This document shows, one piece after another, positions 8,901 through 21,200 of a DNA stretch of 64,000 nt. Source of the DNA: Amycolatopsis antarctica (lineage in GTDB: Bacteria; Actinomycetota; Actinomycetes; Mycobacteriales; Pseudonocardiaceae); contig NZ_NKYE01000011.1 of NCBI RefSeq assembly GCF_002262875.1, positions 124,001 to 188,000 of the forward strand, in the 5' to 3' direction. Made by a program: the position numbers and the translations under genes. Position 1 is the stretch's first letter. Every line of letters begins with the position of its first letter. The notes below the pieces were generated by a model. The model was not told the origin of the DNA. It made no database searches and saw only the letters and a program-made list of their open reading frames with translations.

Positions 8901-10550
8901 AGCATGGCCACCACGAACTCCTCGGAACGGCGCAACATCAGCGCGACGATCCGTTCCGGCCCGGCACCGCGGGCGATCAGGGCGCGGGCCAGCGCGTTGG
9001 CCCGCGCGTCCAGCTCCCGGTAGGTCAGGACGGTGTCCCGGCAGGCCAGCGCGACGGCGTCCGGGACCCGGCGCACCTGCTGCTCGACGGCCGCGACCAC
9101 GGTCGTGGGCTCGACCGGCAGCGCGGTGTCGTTCCACCGCCGCAGCACCAGATCGCGCTCGGCCGGGTCGAGCAGGTCGAGCCTGCCGACGGGGGTGCGC
9201 TCCTCCTCCGGCAGGCGGGCGAGCAGGCCGGCGAGCCGGGTGACGAGCGTGCTCGCCCGTTCGGCGCCGAGAATGTCGGCGCGGTACTCGACGATCAGGT
9301 CGAGGGTCGGCCCCGGATCGACGACCAGGGTCAGCGGGTAGTGGGTGGCGTCCTCGGCGTCCACCCCGGCGACCCGGACCCCGGACCCCCGCTCGCTCTC
9401 CCGCAAAGCCTCGGCGTCGACCGGGTAGCTCTGGAACACGAGCAGGGTGTCGAACAGTTCACCGACGTCGGCGAACCGCTGGATCTCCGAGAGCCCGAGG
9501 TACTGGTGGTCGAGCAGTGCCGCCTGTTCGGACTGGACTCGGGTCAGCAGCTCGCCCACCGTCTCCGCGACCCGCGCCGTGACGCGCACCGGGAGGGTGT
9601 TGATGAACAACCCGATCATCCGCTCCACCCCGGTCAGGTCGGCGGGCCTGCCGGACACGGTCGCCCCGAAAACGACGTCGCGGCGGCCGGTCACCTGCCC
9701 CAGCAGCAGTGCCCAGGCGACCTGGACGACCGTGTTCACCGTGAGACCGGACGAGCGCGCCCAGGCGGCGAGCCGGGCGGTCTCGGCCTCGCCGACCCGG
9801 ACCGTCAGCTTCTCCGGCAACGCGGGCGCCCGCTGTCCGCCGTCCTCGGCGAGCAGGGTGGGACCGTCCAGTTCGGACAGTGCGCGCCGCCACGAATCGC
9901 GCGCGCCCTCGCGCTCCTGCGCGACCAACCACTCCAGGTAGCGCCGGTAGGACGCGGGCCGCGGCGTCGCCGCGTCCGCTCCGTCCGCCCCGTAGAGGGT
10001 CAGCAGTTCCTCGCTCAGCAACGGTGCCGACCAGCCGTCGAGCACGATGTGGTGGCTGGTGACCAGCAGGCGGTGGCGCCCGCCGCCGAGATCGGCCAGC
10101 ACGAACCGGAGCAGCGGCGGTGCGGCCAGATCGAACCGCCGGACGCGTTCCTGCTCCACGATCGAACGCAGTTCCTTGTCCTGCGCGGAATCCGCATCGT
10201 GTGCATCCACTTCGGACAGATCCACCGAGCGCCAGTCGAGTTCGGCATCGCCGTCGACGATCTGGACCGCGCGACCGGAGGGCAGGTGCCGGAAGCCCGC
10301 GCGCAGGTTCGGGTGCCTGCGCAGCAGTGCCGCCGCCGCGCGGCGCAGTCGCGCGGGCTCCGCCTCGCGCAGTTCCAGGACCTGCTGGGTGGCATAGACG
10401 TCGAGGGCCGCCTCGTCCGGGTCGTCGAACGAGGACAGGAACAGCATGCCCTCCTGCAGCGGCGACAGCGGCCACACCTCGGTGAGACCGGGAACGGCCG
10501 CCACGGCGTCGTCGATTTCCTGCTGCTCCAGCGGGACCAGCGGGAAGTCG
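5909..10550 (-). other. NRPS module 10: C-A-PCP-E (terminal)
   Basis: Boundaries are approximate. The DCL-type C domain follows E9. A10 has the pocket residues D-A-Q-E-G-G-F-V-D (read by hand against GrsA) and the unusual A4 block FAFDASWQ; I cannot assign a substrate. The E domain motifs [17 protein letters not shown] and DLSRTVGWF are intact, so a D-configured last residue is predicted. Confidence 0.7.
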
Positions 10551-13500
10551 GTCACGGAGTAGCCGCCCGCCCCGTCGGCGGCGGCGTGGCGAGCCAGTGC
10601 GCCCAGCGCCTCCAGCCAGCCGGACACCAGGGTCTCGGCGTCCACATCGGACAGTACCTCGGGCGGATGTGCCCAGGACGCCGTGAGGACGGGGCCGCCC
10701 GGCCCGTCGGTCACCGAGGCGTTGATCTCCAGCGCGTGCGTCACCGGCGAATCGGGGTCGGTCCCGCCGCCGAGGCCGCCCGCCGGTACCCAGTCGCGTT
10801 CCTCGCCCGCCTCGGCCGCGCCGAACCGGCCGAGGTAGTTGACCAGTACCTCCGGCCGCGGCAGTGCGGCGAGCACGGCGGAGGCCTCCTCGTCGAGGTG
10901 CCGGAGCAGACCGTGGCCGGTGCCCCTGGCCGGTGCGCCGAGCCGGGAATCCTTGACCCGCTTGAGCAGGCGCCCCGCGTCCGGTCCTCCGGCGAGCACC
11001 TCGCCGAGATCGAGTCCGGCAGTGTCCACGCGCAGCGGCACCAGTCCGGTGAACCAGCCGACGGTGCGCGAGAGGTCCAGGCCCTCCGGGTCGTCCCGGC
11101 CGTGGGTCTCGGTGTCGGCGACCAGCGCGCGCCCGGCCCCGGTCCGCGCCACGGTCACCGCCAGCGCGGCGAGCAGCGCGTCCTGGATTCCGGCACGGAA
11201 CACCTCGGGAAGGCGGGTCAGCAGCGTGCGAGTCGTCCCCACCGGCAACCGGACGGTGCGTTCCCGCAGTCCGTCCGCGATGTCGGTGACGCGCAGCGGG
11301 CGGATGGCGATGCTCGCCGCCGGAGCCAGTACCGCCCTCCAGTACGGGAGTTCGGGCCGGTGCGCGGGCACCCGGTCGCCGAGGCGGGTGGCCCAGGCTC
11401 GCAACGAGGTCGGCACCGGCGGCAGTGCCGGTTGCTCTCCCGCCTCGATCGCCTGCCAGGCGCTTGCCAGGTCCTCGGCCAGGATCCGCCAGGAGACCCC
11501 GTCGACGACGAGGTGATGGATCACCAGCAGCAGGCGTCCCGGCCGGTCCGGCCCGGGATCGAACCAGACCGCCCGCAGCAGTTCGCCGGTGGCGGGATCG
11601 AGTTCGCCTTCCGCACGGTCGGCGTACCGATGCACCTCCGCGGGATCCGGCTCGCCCTCGGTGGGCACCCGCAGCAGTCCGGCCGCCGGATCGGCGCCAC
11701 CGCGCGGCCGGACCCGGAGCCGCCAGTCGTCGGCCAGCACGGCGCGCAGGGCCGCGTGGTGGTCGGTGATCGCCCGCAGGACGGCCGTCAGCCGTGCCGT
11801 CCCGATCCCCGCGGGTACCCGCAGCACGGCCCACTGGCTGAATCTGCCGATCGGCCCGCCACGCTCGGCCAGCCCGGCGAGGATCGGTGTCGCCGGGACC
11901 GGGCCGACGGCCCCGACGGTGTCGGCGGGGGCGGGGCGGTCCGCCGCGACGGCGGCGTCGGCCAGCGCGGCGACCGTGCGGCACTCGAAGACCTGCCGGG
12001 GGGTCACCCGCAGGCCCTGCTGCCGGGCGCGGCTGACGACCTGCAGGGACAGGATGCTGTCACCGCCGAGGGTGAAGAAGTCGTCCTCGGCGGCGACCTC
12101 GGGCAGGCCGAGGACGGCGGCGTACGCAGCGGCGAGCACCGACTCGCGCGGGGTGCGCGGCGCGGTCCGGCCGACGAGCGCGCGCAGGTCCGGGGCGAAC
12201 TCCGCGTCGGAGGCCAGCCGCCCTCGGTCGACCTTCGCGTTCACCGTCAACGGCAGTGCTTCCAGCACGACGACGGCGGCCGGTACGGCGTGCCCGGGCA
12301 GGGTCTCGGCCAGCGCAGCACGCAGGGTCAGCGGTTCGGGGGCCGCACCGTCGCCGGCGCTCACATAGGCGACGAGCCGCCGTACGCCCGGCCCGTCCTC
12401 GCGGACCACCGCGACGGCGTCGTCCACTCCGGGCAGCGCGCGCAGCGCGGTCTCCACCTCGCCCGGCTCCAGCCGGAACCCACGGATCTTCACCTGCTGG
12501 TCGATCCGGCCGAGGAACTCGATCTCGCCGTCACCGGTCCAGCGGACGAGGTCACCGGTGCGGTACATCCGCGTCCCGGGGGCACCGTGCGGATCGGCGA
12601 GGAAGCTGCTCGCGGTGAGCGCCGGCCGGTCCAGGTAGCCACGGGCGAGGCCGCCCACCAGGTACAGCTCACCCGGCAGTCCCGGGGGTACCGGGTTCAG
12701 CCCGGCGTCGAGCACGTAGGCCCGCTTGCCCGGGTCGGGGACACCGATCAGCACGCCCGCGTCCGGGCGGCAGCGCCACAGCGTCGAGTTGACGGTGGCC
12801 TCGGTGGGCCCGTAGGCGTTGAACATGGGGTGGTCCCTGGTCCACCGCTCGACCAGCTCGGGGGTGCAGGCGTCGGTGCCGGAGATCACGGTCGCTCCCG
12901 AGGGCAACTCGGCGGCCGCGAGCGTGCCCAGTGCCGAGGGCGGCACCGGCAGGTGGGTGACCCGCTGCTCCGCGGCGAAGCCGGCCAGCTCGCTGCCGAG
13001 CCTGCGGTCCTCGGGGACCACGACGGCGGTGCCCCCGGAGAGCAGGCTCATCGCCACCTCGGCCACGGACACGTCGAAGGCGGGCGAGGCGAAATGCAGT
13101 ACCCGGCCGCTTGGTCCACTGTGGACGGACGCGGCGAACATGGCCACCAGTGCGGGGATTCCGCGGTGCGGCAGCAGGACGCCTTTCGGGCGTCCGGTGG
13201 ACCCCGAGGTGTAGATGACATAGGCGGGGTGGTCGGGCCGCAGCGGGCAGACGCGCTCGCGATCGGCCACCGGCCCGTCCGCCCTGGCGGCCAGATCCGC
13301 CGCGATCGCCGGGTCGTCCAGGGCGAGCATTTCGGCCCCGGCGGCCGGGAACCCCGCGGCGGTCGCCGTGTCGGTGAGGACGGCCAGTGGGCGCGCGTCC
13401 TCGATCATCGCGATGAGCCTGCTCGCCGGGTACGCCGGGTCCAGCGGCAGGTACGCAGCCCCGGCGAGTTCGACCCCGAGCATGGCGGTGAGGAAGTCGA

Positions 13501-15070
13501 GTCCGCGGCCGAAGGCGATGCCGACGATGCGCTCCGGCCCCGCGCCGCGGTCGATCAGCAGGCGGGCGAGCCGGGCCGCGTCGGCGTGCAGCTCACCGTA
13601 GGTCCGGGTGCGGTCACCGTCGACGACGGCCGTCGCGTCCGGCCGGGAGCCGGCCCTGGCCGCGAACATCCCCGGCAGCGTCTCCCCGTCGACGGGGAGG
13701 ATGGCCGCGTTCCAGCCGTTCAGCACGAGCTCGCGTTCCTCGGCCGTGGCCAGGCCGATGGCACCCACCCGGGTGTCCGGGCGGTCGAGCAGGGTGCCGA
13801 TCAGTTCGCACAGCGCGGTGCCGATCCGGCGCACGGTCGCGGTGCCGACGGCGCCGGGCCGGTGGGCGAGCAGAAGTTCCAGTTCCTCGCCGGGCACGGC
13901 GACGACGGTCAGCGGGTAGTGCGTCACGCTGGTGACGCTGACCTCCGGCACCCGCAGGCGGGCCGCCGCGTCGGCCTGGCGAAGGCTGCCCTCGTCGGCG
14001 GGGGCGCTCTGGAAGACGGTGAGCGTGTCGAAGAGTTCCCCGTGCCCGGCGAGCCCCTGGATCTCGGCCAGCCCGAGGTACTGGTGGTCCAGCAGCGCCG
14101 TCTGCTCGGCCTGCAGCCGTTCCAGCAGCGCGGGCAGGGTTTCGCCCGGCGAGAGCGTCACCCGCACCGGCAGGGTGTTGATGAACAGCCCGATCATCCG
14201 TTCCACACCGGGGAGTTCGGCGGGCCTGCCGGAGACGGTGGTACCGAACACGACGTCCCGCCGCCCGGTGAGCCTGCCGAGCACGATCGCCCACAGTCCC
14301 TGCACCACGGTGTTCAGCGTGACACCGTGCCCCCGCGCCCAGGCGGTGAGCGCGGCCGTCCGCCCGGCCGGGACGGCGACGGTGTGCTCGGCGGGGAACT
14401 CGCCCTCGTTGCCGGCCTCCGGCGCCAGCAGAGTCGGCTCCGCCAGGCCGTCCAGCGACCGGCGCCAGGTCTCCCTGGCGGCCTCCCGGTCCTGGCCACC
14501 GAGCCAGGCCAGGTAGTCGCGATAGGCGGGGGCCGGAGGCAGCGAGGTCTCGTCCCCGCCCGCGCCGTAGAGCGTCAGCAGCTCCTCGCCGACCAGCGGT
14601 CCGGACCATCCGTCGAGCAGCAGGTGGTGCGCGGTGAGGACCAGGGTGGCACGGTCGGCGGCCCGCCGGATCAGCCGCAGCCGCAGCAACGGTGGACTGG
14701 CCAGGTCGAAACGTTCCCGCCGGTCCGCGTCGAGCAGCCTGCGCAGCTCCGTCTCCCGCTCCTCCCGGCCGAGGTCGGCCAGGTCGATCTCCCGCCAGGG
14801 CAGCGCGACCCGGGCCGGGACGACCTGGACGGTCTCGCCGGAGCGGCGGGGCCGGAAGGCGGCCCGCAGGTTGGGATGGCGGCGCAGCAACGCCTCCCCC
14901 GCCGCGCGCATCCGCGCGGCGTCGACCTCGCCCTCGAGCTCGAACACCTGCTGCACGGTGTAGACGTCCGCCGCGCCGGCATCGTCGCTGTCCCATGTGG
15001 ACAGGAAGAGCAGGCCCTCCTGCAACGGCGAGAGCGGCAGTACGTCCTGCACGCCACGGGGGGTCGTCAC
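5909..15070 (-). CDS. Siderophore NRPS C: modules 9-10 (C-A-PCP-E)x2, no TE
   Basis: A 3053-aa terminal synthetase. The start is GTG 15070, which overlaps the previous stop as GTGA and has GGAG upstream; ATG 15082 in the same frame is a less likely alternative. Domain order: C9 (HHLLLDGWS, near residue 150), A9 ([10 protein letters not shown], near 620), PCP9 (GGDSIL, near 1000), E9 ([10 protein letters not shown], near 1190), C10 (HHIVLDGWS, near 1675), A10 ([10 protein letters not shown], near 2150), PCP10 (GGDSIL, near 2540), E10 ([10 protein letters not shown], near 2730). The protein ends about 10 kDa after the last E4/E5 motifs, with no thioesterase, reductase or terminal condensation domain. 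E10 also lacks the SDFPLV-type linker that joins every internal E domain to the next C domain, which fits a terminal position. Confidence 0.93.
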   Translation of the reverse strand: MTTPRGVQDVLPLSPLQEGLLFLSTWDSDDAGAADVYTVQQVFELEGEVDAARMRAAGEALLRRHPNLRAAFRPRRSGETVQVVPARVALPWREIDLADLGREERETELRRLLDADRRERFDLASPPLLRLRLIRRAADRATLVLTAHHLLLDGWSGPLVGEELLTLYGAGGDETSLPPAPAYRDYLAWLGGQDREAARETWRRSLDGLAEPTLLAPEAGNEGEFPAEHTVAVPAGRTAALTAWARGHGVTLNTVVQGLWAIVLGRLTGRRDVVFGTTVSGRPAELPGVERMIGLFINTLPVRVTLSPGETLPALLERLQAEQTALLDHQYLGLAEIQGLAGHGELFDTLTVFQSAPADEGSLRQADAAARLRVPEVSVTSVTHYPLTVVAVPGEELELLLAHRPGAVGTATVRRIGTALCELIGTLLDRPDTRVGAIGLATAEERELVLNGWNAAILPVDGETLPGMFAARAGSRPDATAVVDGDRTRTYGELHADAARLARLLIDRGAGPERIVGIAFGRGLDFLTAMLGVELAGAAYLPLDPAYPASRLIAMIEDARPLAVLTDTATAAGFPAAGAEMLALDDPAIAADLAARADGPVADRERVCPLRPDHPAYVIYTSGSTGRPKGVLLPHRGIPALVAMFAASVHSGPSGRVLHFASPAFDVSVAEVAMSLLSGGTAVVVPEDRRLGSELAGFAAEQRVTHLPVPPSALGTLAAAELPSGATVISGTDACTPELVERWTRDHPMFNAYGPTEATVNSTLWRCRPDAGVLIGVPDPGKRAYVLDAGLNPVPPGLPGELYLVGGLARGYLDRPALTASSFLADPHGAPGTRMYRTGDLVRWTGDGEIEFLGRIDQQVKIRGFRLEPGEVETALRALPGVDDAVAVVREDGPGVRRLVAYVSAGDGAAPEPLTLRAALAETLPGHAVPAAVVVLEALPLTVNAKVDRGRLASDAEFAPDLRALVGRTAPRTPRESVLAAAYAAVLGLPEVAAEDDFFTLGGDSILSLQVVSRARQQGLRVTPRQVFECRTVAALADAAVAADRPAPADTVGAVGPVPATPILAGLAERGGPIGRFSQWAVLRVPAGIGTARLTAVLRAITDHHAALRAVLADDWRLRVRPRGGADPAAGLLRVPTEGEPDPAEVHRYADRAEGELDPATGELLRAVWFDPGPDRPGRLLLVIHHLVVDGVSWRILAEDLASAWQAIEAGEQPALPPVPTSLRAWATRLGDRVPAHRPELPYWRAVLAPAASIAIRPLRVTDIADGLRERTVRLPVGTTRTLLTRLPEVFRAGIQDALLAALAVTVARTGAGRALVADTETHGRDDPEGLDLSRTVGWFTGLVPLRVDTAGLDLGEVLAGGPDAGRLLKRVKDSRLGAPARGTGHGLLRHLDEEASAVLAALPRPEVLVNYLGRFGAAEAGEERDWVPAGGLGGGTDPDSPVTHALEINASVTDGPGGPVLTASWAHPPEVLSDVDAETLVSGWLEALGALARHAAADGAGGYSVTDFPLVPLEQQEIDDAVAAVPGLTEVWPLSPLQEGMLFLSSFDDPDEAALDVYATQQVLELREAEPARLRRAAAALLRRHPNLRAGFRHLPSGRAVQIVDGDAELDWRSVDLSEVDAHDADSAQDKELRSIVEQERVRRFDLAAPPLLRFVLADLGGGRHRLLVTSHHIVLDGWSAPLLSEELLTLYGADGADAATPRPASYRRYLEWLVAQEREGARDSWRRALSELDGPTLLAEDGGQRAPALPEKLTVRVGEAETARLAAWARSSGLTVNTVVQVAWALLLGQVTGRRDVVFGATVSGRPADLTGVERMIGLFINTLPVRVTARVAETVGELLTRVQSEQAALLDHQYLGLSEIQRFADVGELFDTLLVFQSYPVDAEALRESERGSGVRVAGVDAEDATHYPLTLVVDPGPTLDLIVEYRADILGAERASTLVTRLAGLLARLPEEERTPVGRLDLLDPAERDLVLRRWNDTALPVEPTTVVAAVEQQVRRVPDAVALACRDTVLTYRELDARANALARALIARGAGPERIVALMLRRSEEFVVAMLGVLKSGAAYLPVDPDYPADRVRYMVADADPALLLTTADLAATTDPPCAVLALDDPGCRGELAAFGTEPVTDAERLRPLLPEHPVYVIYTSGSTGKPKGVVVPHRNLVNLFHNHDAVVLGPAARRRGRAALRIGHNWSFAFDASWQPMLGLLGGHELHVATDELRTDAEALARFLVEREIDFVEVTPSHFLQLAEAGLVSGGRCPLAVIGVGGEAVPDPLWTQVRAFAGTEGFNFYGPTECTVDTVVAAMADTDRPVIGRGVANTALYVLDDGLLPVPPGVRGELYIGGAQLARGYLGRGGLTAARFVANPFAGEGERMYRTGDVVRWSEDGRLEFLGRTDDQVKIRGFRVELGEVETALAAQEAVSDAVVVLRGTGTGATRLVGYAVAGSGRADGAALRERLAASLPEHLVPGAVVVLDALPLTPNGKVDRAALATADWAEPARDALGESRPPRNAMERTLAEILREVLGLREIGVTDDFFALGGDSILSMRVVGRARAAGLRLSPRRIFEHRTVAALAEVAEPLGERKESTVAAVGEIPPTPIMLIQRDRGGPVGRLSQSALLRVPAAVGTPVLAELVSHLLARHDILRATLRADWTMLVPEPGTPSAASVLRRVDVSGRLDEELADLFTAEFGEFERTVLELDPFAGDMVRAVWFDAGPGRPGRLLLMVHHMVIDAVSWRAIFDDVAEFGAARAEARAPVSTPAELSFRGWALRLRELAAGRGEELPYWRGVLAGADLTVADGPVDPVRDVISTGRNRSVAVGPEVTRELLTAVPAALGAGVQDVLLGALAVAAARRRGGGALLVEVEGHGREEEQVGGVDLSRTVGWFTTMYPMRIEAAGGAPEEAVRQACVARTSLPDNGIGFGLLRHLDPDAAAELGELPVPQVLFNYVGRFGAGAAEERDWMLAADAGALGGDVDPDAAATHPLSINASVADGPDGPRLTAELSYQPRVLPEEVLDGLAGEWTAVLAELAGGAGGPGCNEVEAAGESPSG
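10551..15070 (-). other. NRPS module 9: C-A-PCP-E
   Basis: Boundaries are approximate. The C domain is of the type that accepts D-residues, although module 8 has no E domain. The A9 pocket reads D-V-A-P-I-G-A-V-N, sharing the G-A-V-N end with A6, with no confident substrate. The A10 core motif is VNAKVDR: Ala replaces the usual Gly but the Lys is kept. The E motifs are intact ([19 protein letters not shown]). Confidence 0.7.
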
Positions 15071-18000
15071 GAAACACTCCATTCGTCCGCGAAGTCGGCG
15101 AACTCGTCCTCGTCCAGTTCGATCAGCGGCGCCGTGCTGCCGGTCACGGGCTCGTCCGCCGCCGCGACGGTGTCCGCCACCACGGCCAGAGCCGCCACCG
15201 TCCGCAGTTCGAACACCTGGCGGGCGGTGACGCGCAGCCCGGACTGCCGCGCACGGCCGATCAGCCGCAGGGACAGGATGCTGTCGCCACCGAGCGCGAA
15301 GAAGTCGTCCAGCACGCCGACCCGGTCAAGACCGAGCACCCGCGCCGTCTCCTCCGCCAGCAGGCGCTCGACGTCGTTGCGCGGCCCCACCTCGCCGGTG
15401 GCCACCGGATCGGGGTCCGGCAGCGCCGCCCGGTCGAGCTTTCCGTTCGGCGTCACCGGAAACTCGTCCAGCCAGACGAACGCGGCCGGGACCAGATGCG
15501 CGGGCAGGACCGCGACCAGCGCCTCGCGGATCGGCGCCGGGTCGCGGTCCGGACCGAGCAGGTAGCCGATCAGCCGCAGCCCGCCCGCCCCGTCCGGCCG
15601 GGCGATCGTCTCCGCGCCCCCGACCCCGGGCAGGGCGGCCATGGCCGCGGTGACCTCGCCCGGTTCCACCCGCTGCCCGCGGATCTTCACCTGCTCGTCG
15701 GTACGCCCCAGGTACTCCAGCGCGCCGTCCGCCCGCCGCCGGGCGAGGTCGCCGGTGCGGTAGAGCCGGGACCCGTTCTCCCCCAAAGGATTCGCCACGA
15801 AGCGTTCCGCGGTGAGCCCGGCCCTGCCCAGGTAGCCGCGCGCGAGCTGGACGCCGGCGAGGTACAGCTCGCCGGCCGCTCCGGCGGGTACCGGCCGGAG
15901 CGCGCCGTCGAGCACGTGCGCGCCGGTGTTCCACACCGGTCTCCCGATGGGAACGCTGGTGCCCTCGGGTTCCCGGGCGGTGTCGGCATGGGTGACGTCC
16001 ACCGCGGCCTCGGTCGGTCCGTACAGGTTGAGCAGCGCCGTGCCGGGCAGGACGCGGCGGTGCGCGCGCACCAGGTCCTCACCCAGCGCCTCGCCACTGC
16101 ACACCACCCTGCGCAGGCCCAGTCCGGCCGCCGAGGGCTCGTCGAGGAACGGTCGCAGCATCGACGGTACGAAGTGGACGGTCGTCACCCCGGTGGTGCG
16201 GATCAGCCCGGCCAGGTACGCCGGGTCGCGATGCCCGCCCGGATCCGCGATCTCCAGCGTGCCGCCGGTGATCAGCGGCAGGAACAGCTCCCAGACCGAC
16301 ACGTCGAAGGTGATCGGTGTCTTCTGCAGGATGCGGTCCGCCGGCCCGAAACCGTACTCCTGTTCCATCCAGCGCAACCGGTTCACCACGGCGTCGTGCC
16401 CGACGACCACGCCCTTCGGACGTCCCGTCGAGCCCGAGGTGTAGATGACGTAGGCGGGTGCCGCCGCTGGGACGCACACCGTGCCTGCCCGCATCGGCGG
16501 GCCGCCGGTCAGCTCACCGAGCATCTCCTCGGTCACCACCACGGAGGGAGCGGCATCGGCCAGCAGCGCGGCGATCCGCTCCTCCGGGTGCTCCGGATCG
16601 ACCGGCAGGTAGGCGGCACCGCACCGGTGCACCGCGTACAGCGTCGCCACCATCTCGATCGACCGGGGCAGGGACACCGCCACCAGTGCTCCCGGTCCCG
16701 CCCCGCGCGCGGCGAGCCCGCCCGCGATGCGGCCGGCCAGTTCGTCGAACCCGGCATAGCTGAGGGTGCGGCCGTCGTGCGAGACGGCCTCGGCGTCCGG
16801 AGCCGTCCGTACCCGTTGCGCGAACAGTGTGTCCAGGGTGGCGGTCTCGACCGCGACCTGAGGGCCCCGCCCCTGTCCGAGCGCCGCCGTCCGCTCGTTC
16901 TCCGGCAGCAGCGGCAGCCGCCCGACCGGCCGGGCGTCCGCTCCTGCCAGGCCCGTCAGCGCGGTGACCAGTGCGCGCAGCAGGGCGTCGGCGGTCTCCC
17001 TCGGCACGACGTCGGTGCGGACGTCGAGACCGACCGTCAGCCGGTCGCCGGGAACGGCGACCAGCGTGAGCGGATAGTGGGTGGCGTCGGTGCCGGTCAC
17101 CGAGTCGACCCGCAACCCGGCCGCCCGTTCGGTCTCCGCCAGTCCGCGCTGGTCCACCGGATAGCTCTCGTAGACGACCAGGGTGTCGAAGAGCTCACCG
17201 GTGCCTGCCCAGCGCTGGATCCGGGCCAGGCCCGCGTGCTGGTGTTCGAGCAGCCTGGACTGCTCGTCGCGCAGCCGGCACAGCAGCTCCGGCACCGGTT
17301 CCGCGTGGTCCACCCTGACCCGGACCGGGACCGTGTTGATGAACAGTCCGATCATCCGGTCCGAGCCGGGCAGGTCGGCAGGCCTGCCGTGCACGGTGAC
17401 GCCGAAGACGACATCGGTGCGGCCGGTGTGCCTGCCCAGCACGAGCGCCCACGCCGCGTTGAGCACGGTGCTGCGGGTGATGCCGAGCTCCGCGCAGGTC
17501 GCGTCGATCCGTTCGGTCAGCCCGGCCGGCAGTTCCTCGGTGAGTCGTTCGGGCTCGCCCGCCGCGGGCGCGGCGTCCGGGGCGATCAGCGTCGGACCGT
17601 CCACTCCGGACAGAGCGGTGGTCCAGGCCCGTTCGGCGGCGGCGTCGTCCTGCCTGGACAGCCAGGCGAGGTGATCCGAGTACGGCCGCACCGGATCCAG
17701 CGCGGACGGGTCGGCACCGTTGCCGTAGAGCGCGAACAGCTCGCCCGCCAGCAGCGGGCCGGACCACCCGTCGGCGAGGATGTGGTGGTGCGTCAGCAGC
17801 AGCCGGTGCCGGCGCGCGGCGAGGCGCACCAGCACCAGCCGGACCAGCGGTCCCTCGGCCGGATCGAACCGGGTCGCGGCTGCGTCGGCGGTGAGGGTGT
17901 CCAGTGTCCGAGCGGCCCCGACCCCGTCCACATCGGACAGATCGTGGAACTCCGGGACGAGTTCCGCCCGGGCCGGGATCACCTGGACGAACCCGCCGGA

Positions 18001-18260
18001 GACGGTCTGCCGGAACGAGGCGCGCAGCGCGGCGTGCCGCTCCAGCAGCGCGGTGCCCGCGGCGCGCAGCCGCTCCGGGTCCACCTCGCCGTCGATCTCG
18101 TGGGTGTGCGCGACCATGTAGGCCCCGGCACCGCCCTCGTCGACGACGGACTGGAACAGCAGGCCCTCCTGCAGGGGCGACAGCGGTAGCAGATCCTCGA
18201 TCCCCGGCCGGGCCAGAGTGTCCACATCGGACTGTTCGACGGTGGCGAGGGGGAAGTCGG
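15067..18260 (-). other. NRPS module 8: C-A-PCP, predicted Ser
   Basis: Boundaries are approximate. The A8 pocket reads D-V-W-H-V-S-L-V-D, close to the established serine code DVWHLSLID. The carrier has GGDSIL, the form normally found before an E domain, yet the protein ends after it with an acidic docking-like tail. Confidence 0.75.
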
Positions 18261-21200
18261 ACGGGGTGCGCCGGTCGACGCCCCTGGCCGCGGTGGCCAG
18301 TTCGGCCAGTGCCGTCCGCCAGCCTTCGGCCAGCTCCCGCACGCCGGCCTCGTCGAACACGCCGTCGGCGAAGCTCCACGTGGCATGCAGCTCGGGCCCC
18401 TGGCCGGTATCCACCGTGACGGCGTTGATCTCCAGCGGATGGCTCACCGGGGTGACGCGGTCGGCGCTCGCGTCGAGCGACCCGGACTCCGCGGCGGGCG
18501 TCCAGTCGCCCGTCCCGCCGCCGGGGGTGCCCATCCGGCCGAGGTAGTTGAACAGTACCGAGGCCGTGTCGCCGCCGAGCTCGGCACCGTCCGGCCGGAG
18601 ATGGCGCAGCACACCGAAACCGAGCGCGTCCGGGACGGCCCGTAGTTCCTCCTTGACCGACATCATCGTGCCGAGCACGTCCGCGGTGTCCGCGCCGATC
18701 AGCACCGGGTAGACGGTGGTGAACCAGCCGACCGTGCGGGAGAGGTCCGTACCCGGAACCAGGTGCTCGTCCCGGCCGTGACCCTCCAGGTCGATTCGCA
18801 ACCCGCCTCCGGACCGGTGCCCGTGCGCGCGACGCCGGCGCCCGACGGCAAGGGCCAGCGCGGCGAGCAGCACGTCCTGCACGCCGCCGTGCACCGCCGC
18901 GGGTACCGAGGTCAGCAGTTCCGCCGTCACCTCGCCCGAGATCGTCAGTTCGTGCGAACGCACCGTGGCGCGCGTGTCGATCGCCGCGTCCAGCGCGCGC
19001 TCGGTACCGATCCGCGCGGGGCCCGACAGGATCTCCTGCCAGCGCGCGCGGTCCTCCATCCACTGTGGATCGTCCGAGCGCGCCGCGAGTGCCCTGGACC
19101 ACGCGGGCAGCGAGGTGCCCGCCGGTTCGAGCACGATCCGGGCGCCCGAACGACGGGAGTCCCAGCCGGTGGCCAGATCGTCGAGCAGCACCCGCCAGGA
19201 CACCCCGTCGACGACGAGGTGGTGTGCGAGCAGCAGCAGCCTGCCAGGACGGTCCCGGCCCGCGTCGAACCACACCGCGCGCAGCATCCGGCCGCGACCG
19301 GGGTCGAGCGCGTCGAGTTCGGCGGCGAACTCCCGGCCGATCACCGCCGCCAGTTCCTCGCCTGCCTCGGTGATGTCCACTCGTCGCAGGATGTCCGCCG
19401 GTGCCACCGCTGCCCGTGGGCGGATGCGGTACTCCCAGTCCTCACCCAGTTCGGCGCGCAGCGCGTCGTGGGTGTCCAGCAGCGCGGCCAGCAGGGCCCG
19501 CAGGTCGTCGAGCCAGGCCGCGGCCGGAACGCCGACCAGCATCGACTGACTGAACCGCCGGTGGTCGCCGCCCAGTTCACGCAGCTCGCGCATCACCGGC
19601 AGCAGGACGGCGGTGCCGGAGCCGTCGGTGGCAAGAGCGCTGTCCCGGACCGGCACGGACGCGGCGGCGGGCACGGCCACCCGTGCCAGTTCGCCGACGG
19701 TGCGCAGCTCGAACACCTGCCGCGGGGTCACCCGATGGCCGAGGGCACGCAGCCTGCCGATGAGCTGCAATGAGGAGATGCTGTCGCCGCCGAGCGCGAA
19801 GAAGCCGTCGTCGGCACCGACCCGATCCAGCCCGAGTACGTCCGCGAACGCTGTCGCCAGCGCGGACTCCACCGGCCCGTCCGGCTCCCGGCCCCCGGTC
19901 GCCGCGGCGAAGTCCGGCGCGGGCAGTGCCTTCCGGTCCAGTTTCCCGCTCGAGGTCAGCGGCAGCGAGTCCAGCACCAGCACGGCCGAGGGGACGAGGT
20001 GGGCGGGCAGCCGGGTGGCCAGCGCGTCACGCAGGCGGTCGCCGGTGACCTCCGCTCCGCCCGCCGTCACATAGCCGACGAGCCGGGTGCCGGCAGCGTC
20101 GCCGAGCGCGAGCACGGCGGCCTCGGCCACCCCGTCGAGCGCCCGCAGTGCGTGCTCGATCTCGCCGGGTTCGATCCGCTGGCCGCGCAGCTTCACCTGG
20201 TGGTCGGTGCGGCCGAGGTAGCGCAGCGTGCCGTCGGCGTTCCACGCGGCCAGGTCGCCGGTCCGGTACATCCGCTCTCCCGAGCCGCCGTGCGGGTCCG
20301 CGACGAAGGCCCGCGCACTCAGCGCCGCGCGCCCGAGATAGCCGCGGGCGAGCTGCGCCCCGGCCAGGTACAGCTCGCCGGGGGCCTCCGGGGCGACCGG
20401 ACGCAGAGCCGGATCGAGCACGTAGACGCGGGTGTTCCACACCGGACGTCCGATCGGGACCGGGCGGGAGCCGTCGTCGCTTCCGGTGTCCCAGGCCGTG
20501 ACGTCCACGGCCGCCTCGGTGGGGCCGTACAGGTTGTGCACGGCCACGCCCAGGGTTTCCCGGGCGCGCACGGTCAGGTCCGCGGGCAGTGCCTCCCCGC
20601 TGCACACCAGGCGGCGCAGGGTTCCCGCGCAGTCCGCGGCGGCCGGTTCGGCGAGGAACGCCGTCAGCATCGACGGTACGAAGTGGACGGTGTCCACCGA
20701 CTCGGTGCGGATCAGCTCGGCCAGGTACGCCGGGTCCCGATGCCCGTCCGGCCGAGCCAGCACGAGGGTGCCGCCGGTCAGCAGCGGCAGGAAGAACTCC
20801 CACACCGAGACGTCGAAGGTCGCCGGGGTCTTCTGCAGCGTCCGCTCGCCCGGGCCGAATCCGTAGTGCTCGGCCATCCACAGCAGGCGGTTCGCGATGG
20901 CGCCGTGCTCGACGACCACGCCCTTGGGGACGCCGGTCGAGCCCGAGGTGTAGATGACGTACGCGGCGTCGGCCCCGCTCACGGCCACCGTCCCGGCGGG
21001 CAGCACCGGACCCTCCGCGAGCCGGCCGAGCAGGTCCGGGGTGACGGTGACGACGGGACGCGCGTCCTCGGTCAGCAATCGGATCCGGTGCTCGGGATGG
21101 TCCGGGTCGACGGGCAGGTAGGCGGCGCCGCACCGGTGCACGGCGTGCAGTGTCGCGACGAGGTCGATCGAGCGCGGCAGCCGCACCGCCACGACCGTGC

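Noticed and set aside
6464..15565. Plus-strand open frame of about 3033 codons opposite NRPS C
   Set aside because: It lacks recognisable domains, is rich in Arg/Gly/Pro/His in the pattern of a GC-rich antisense frame, and lies exactly opposite clear NRPS domains.
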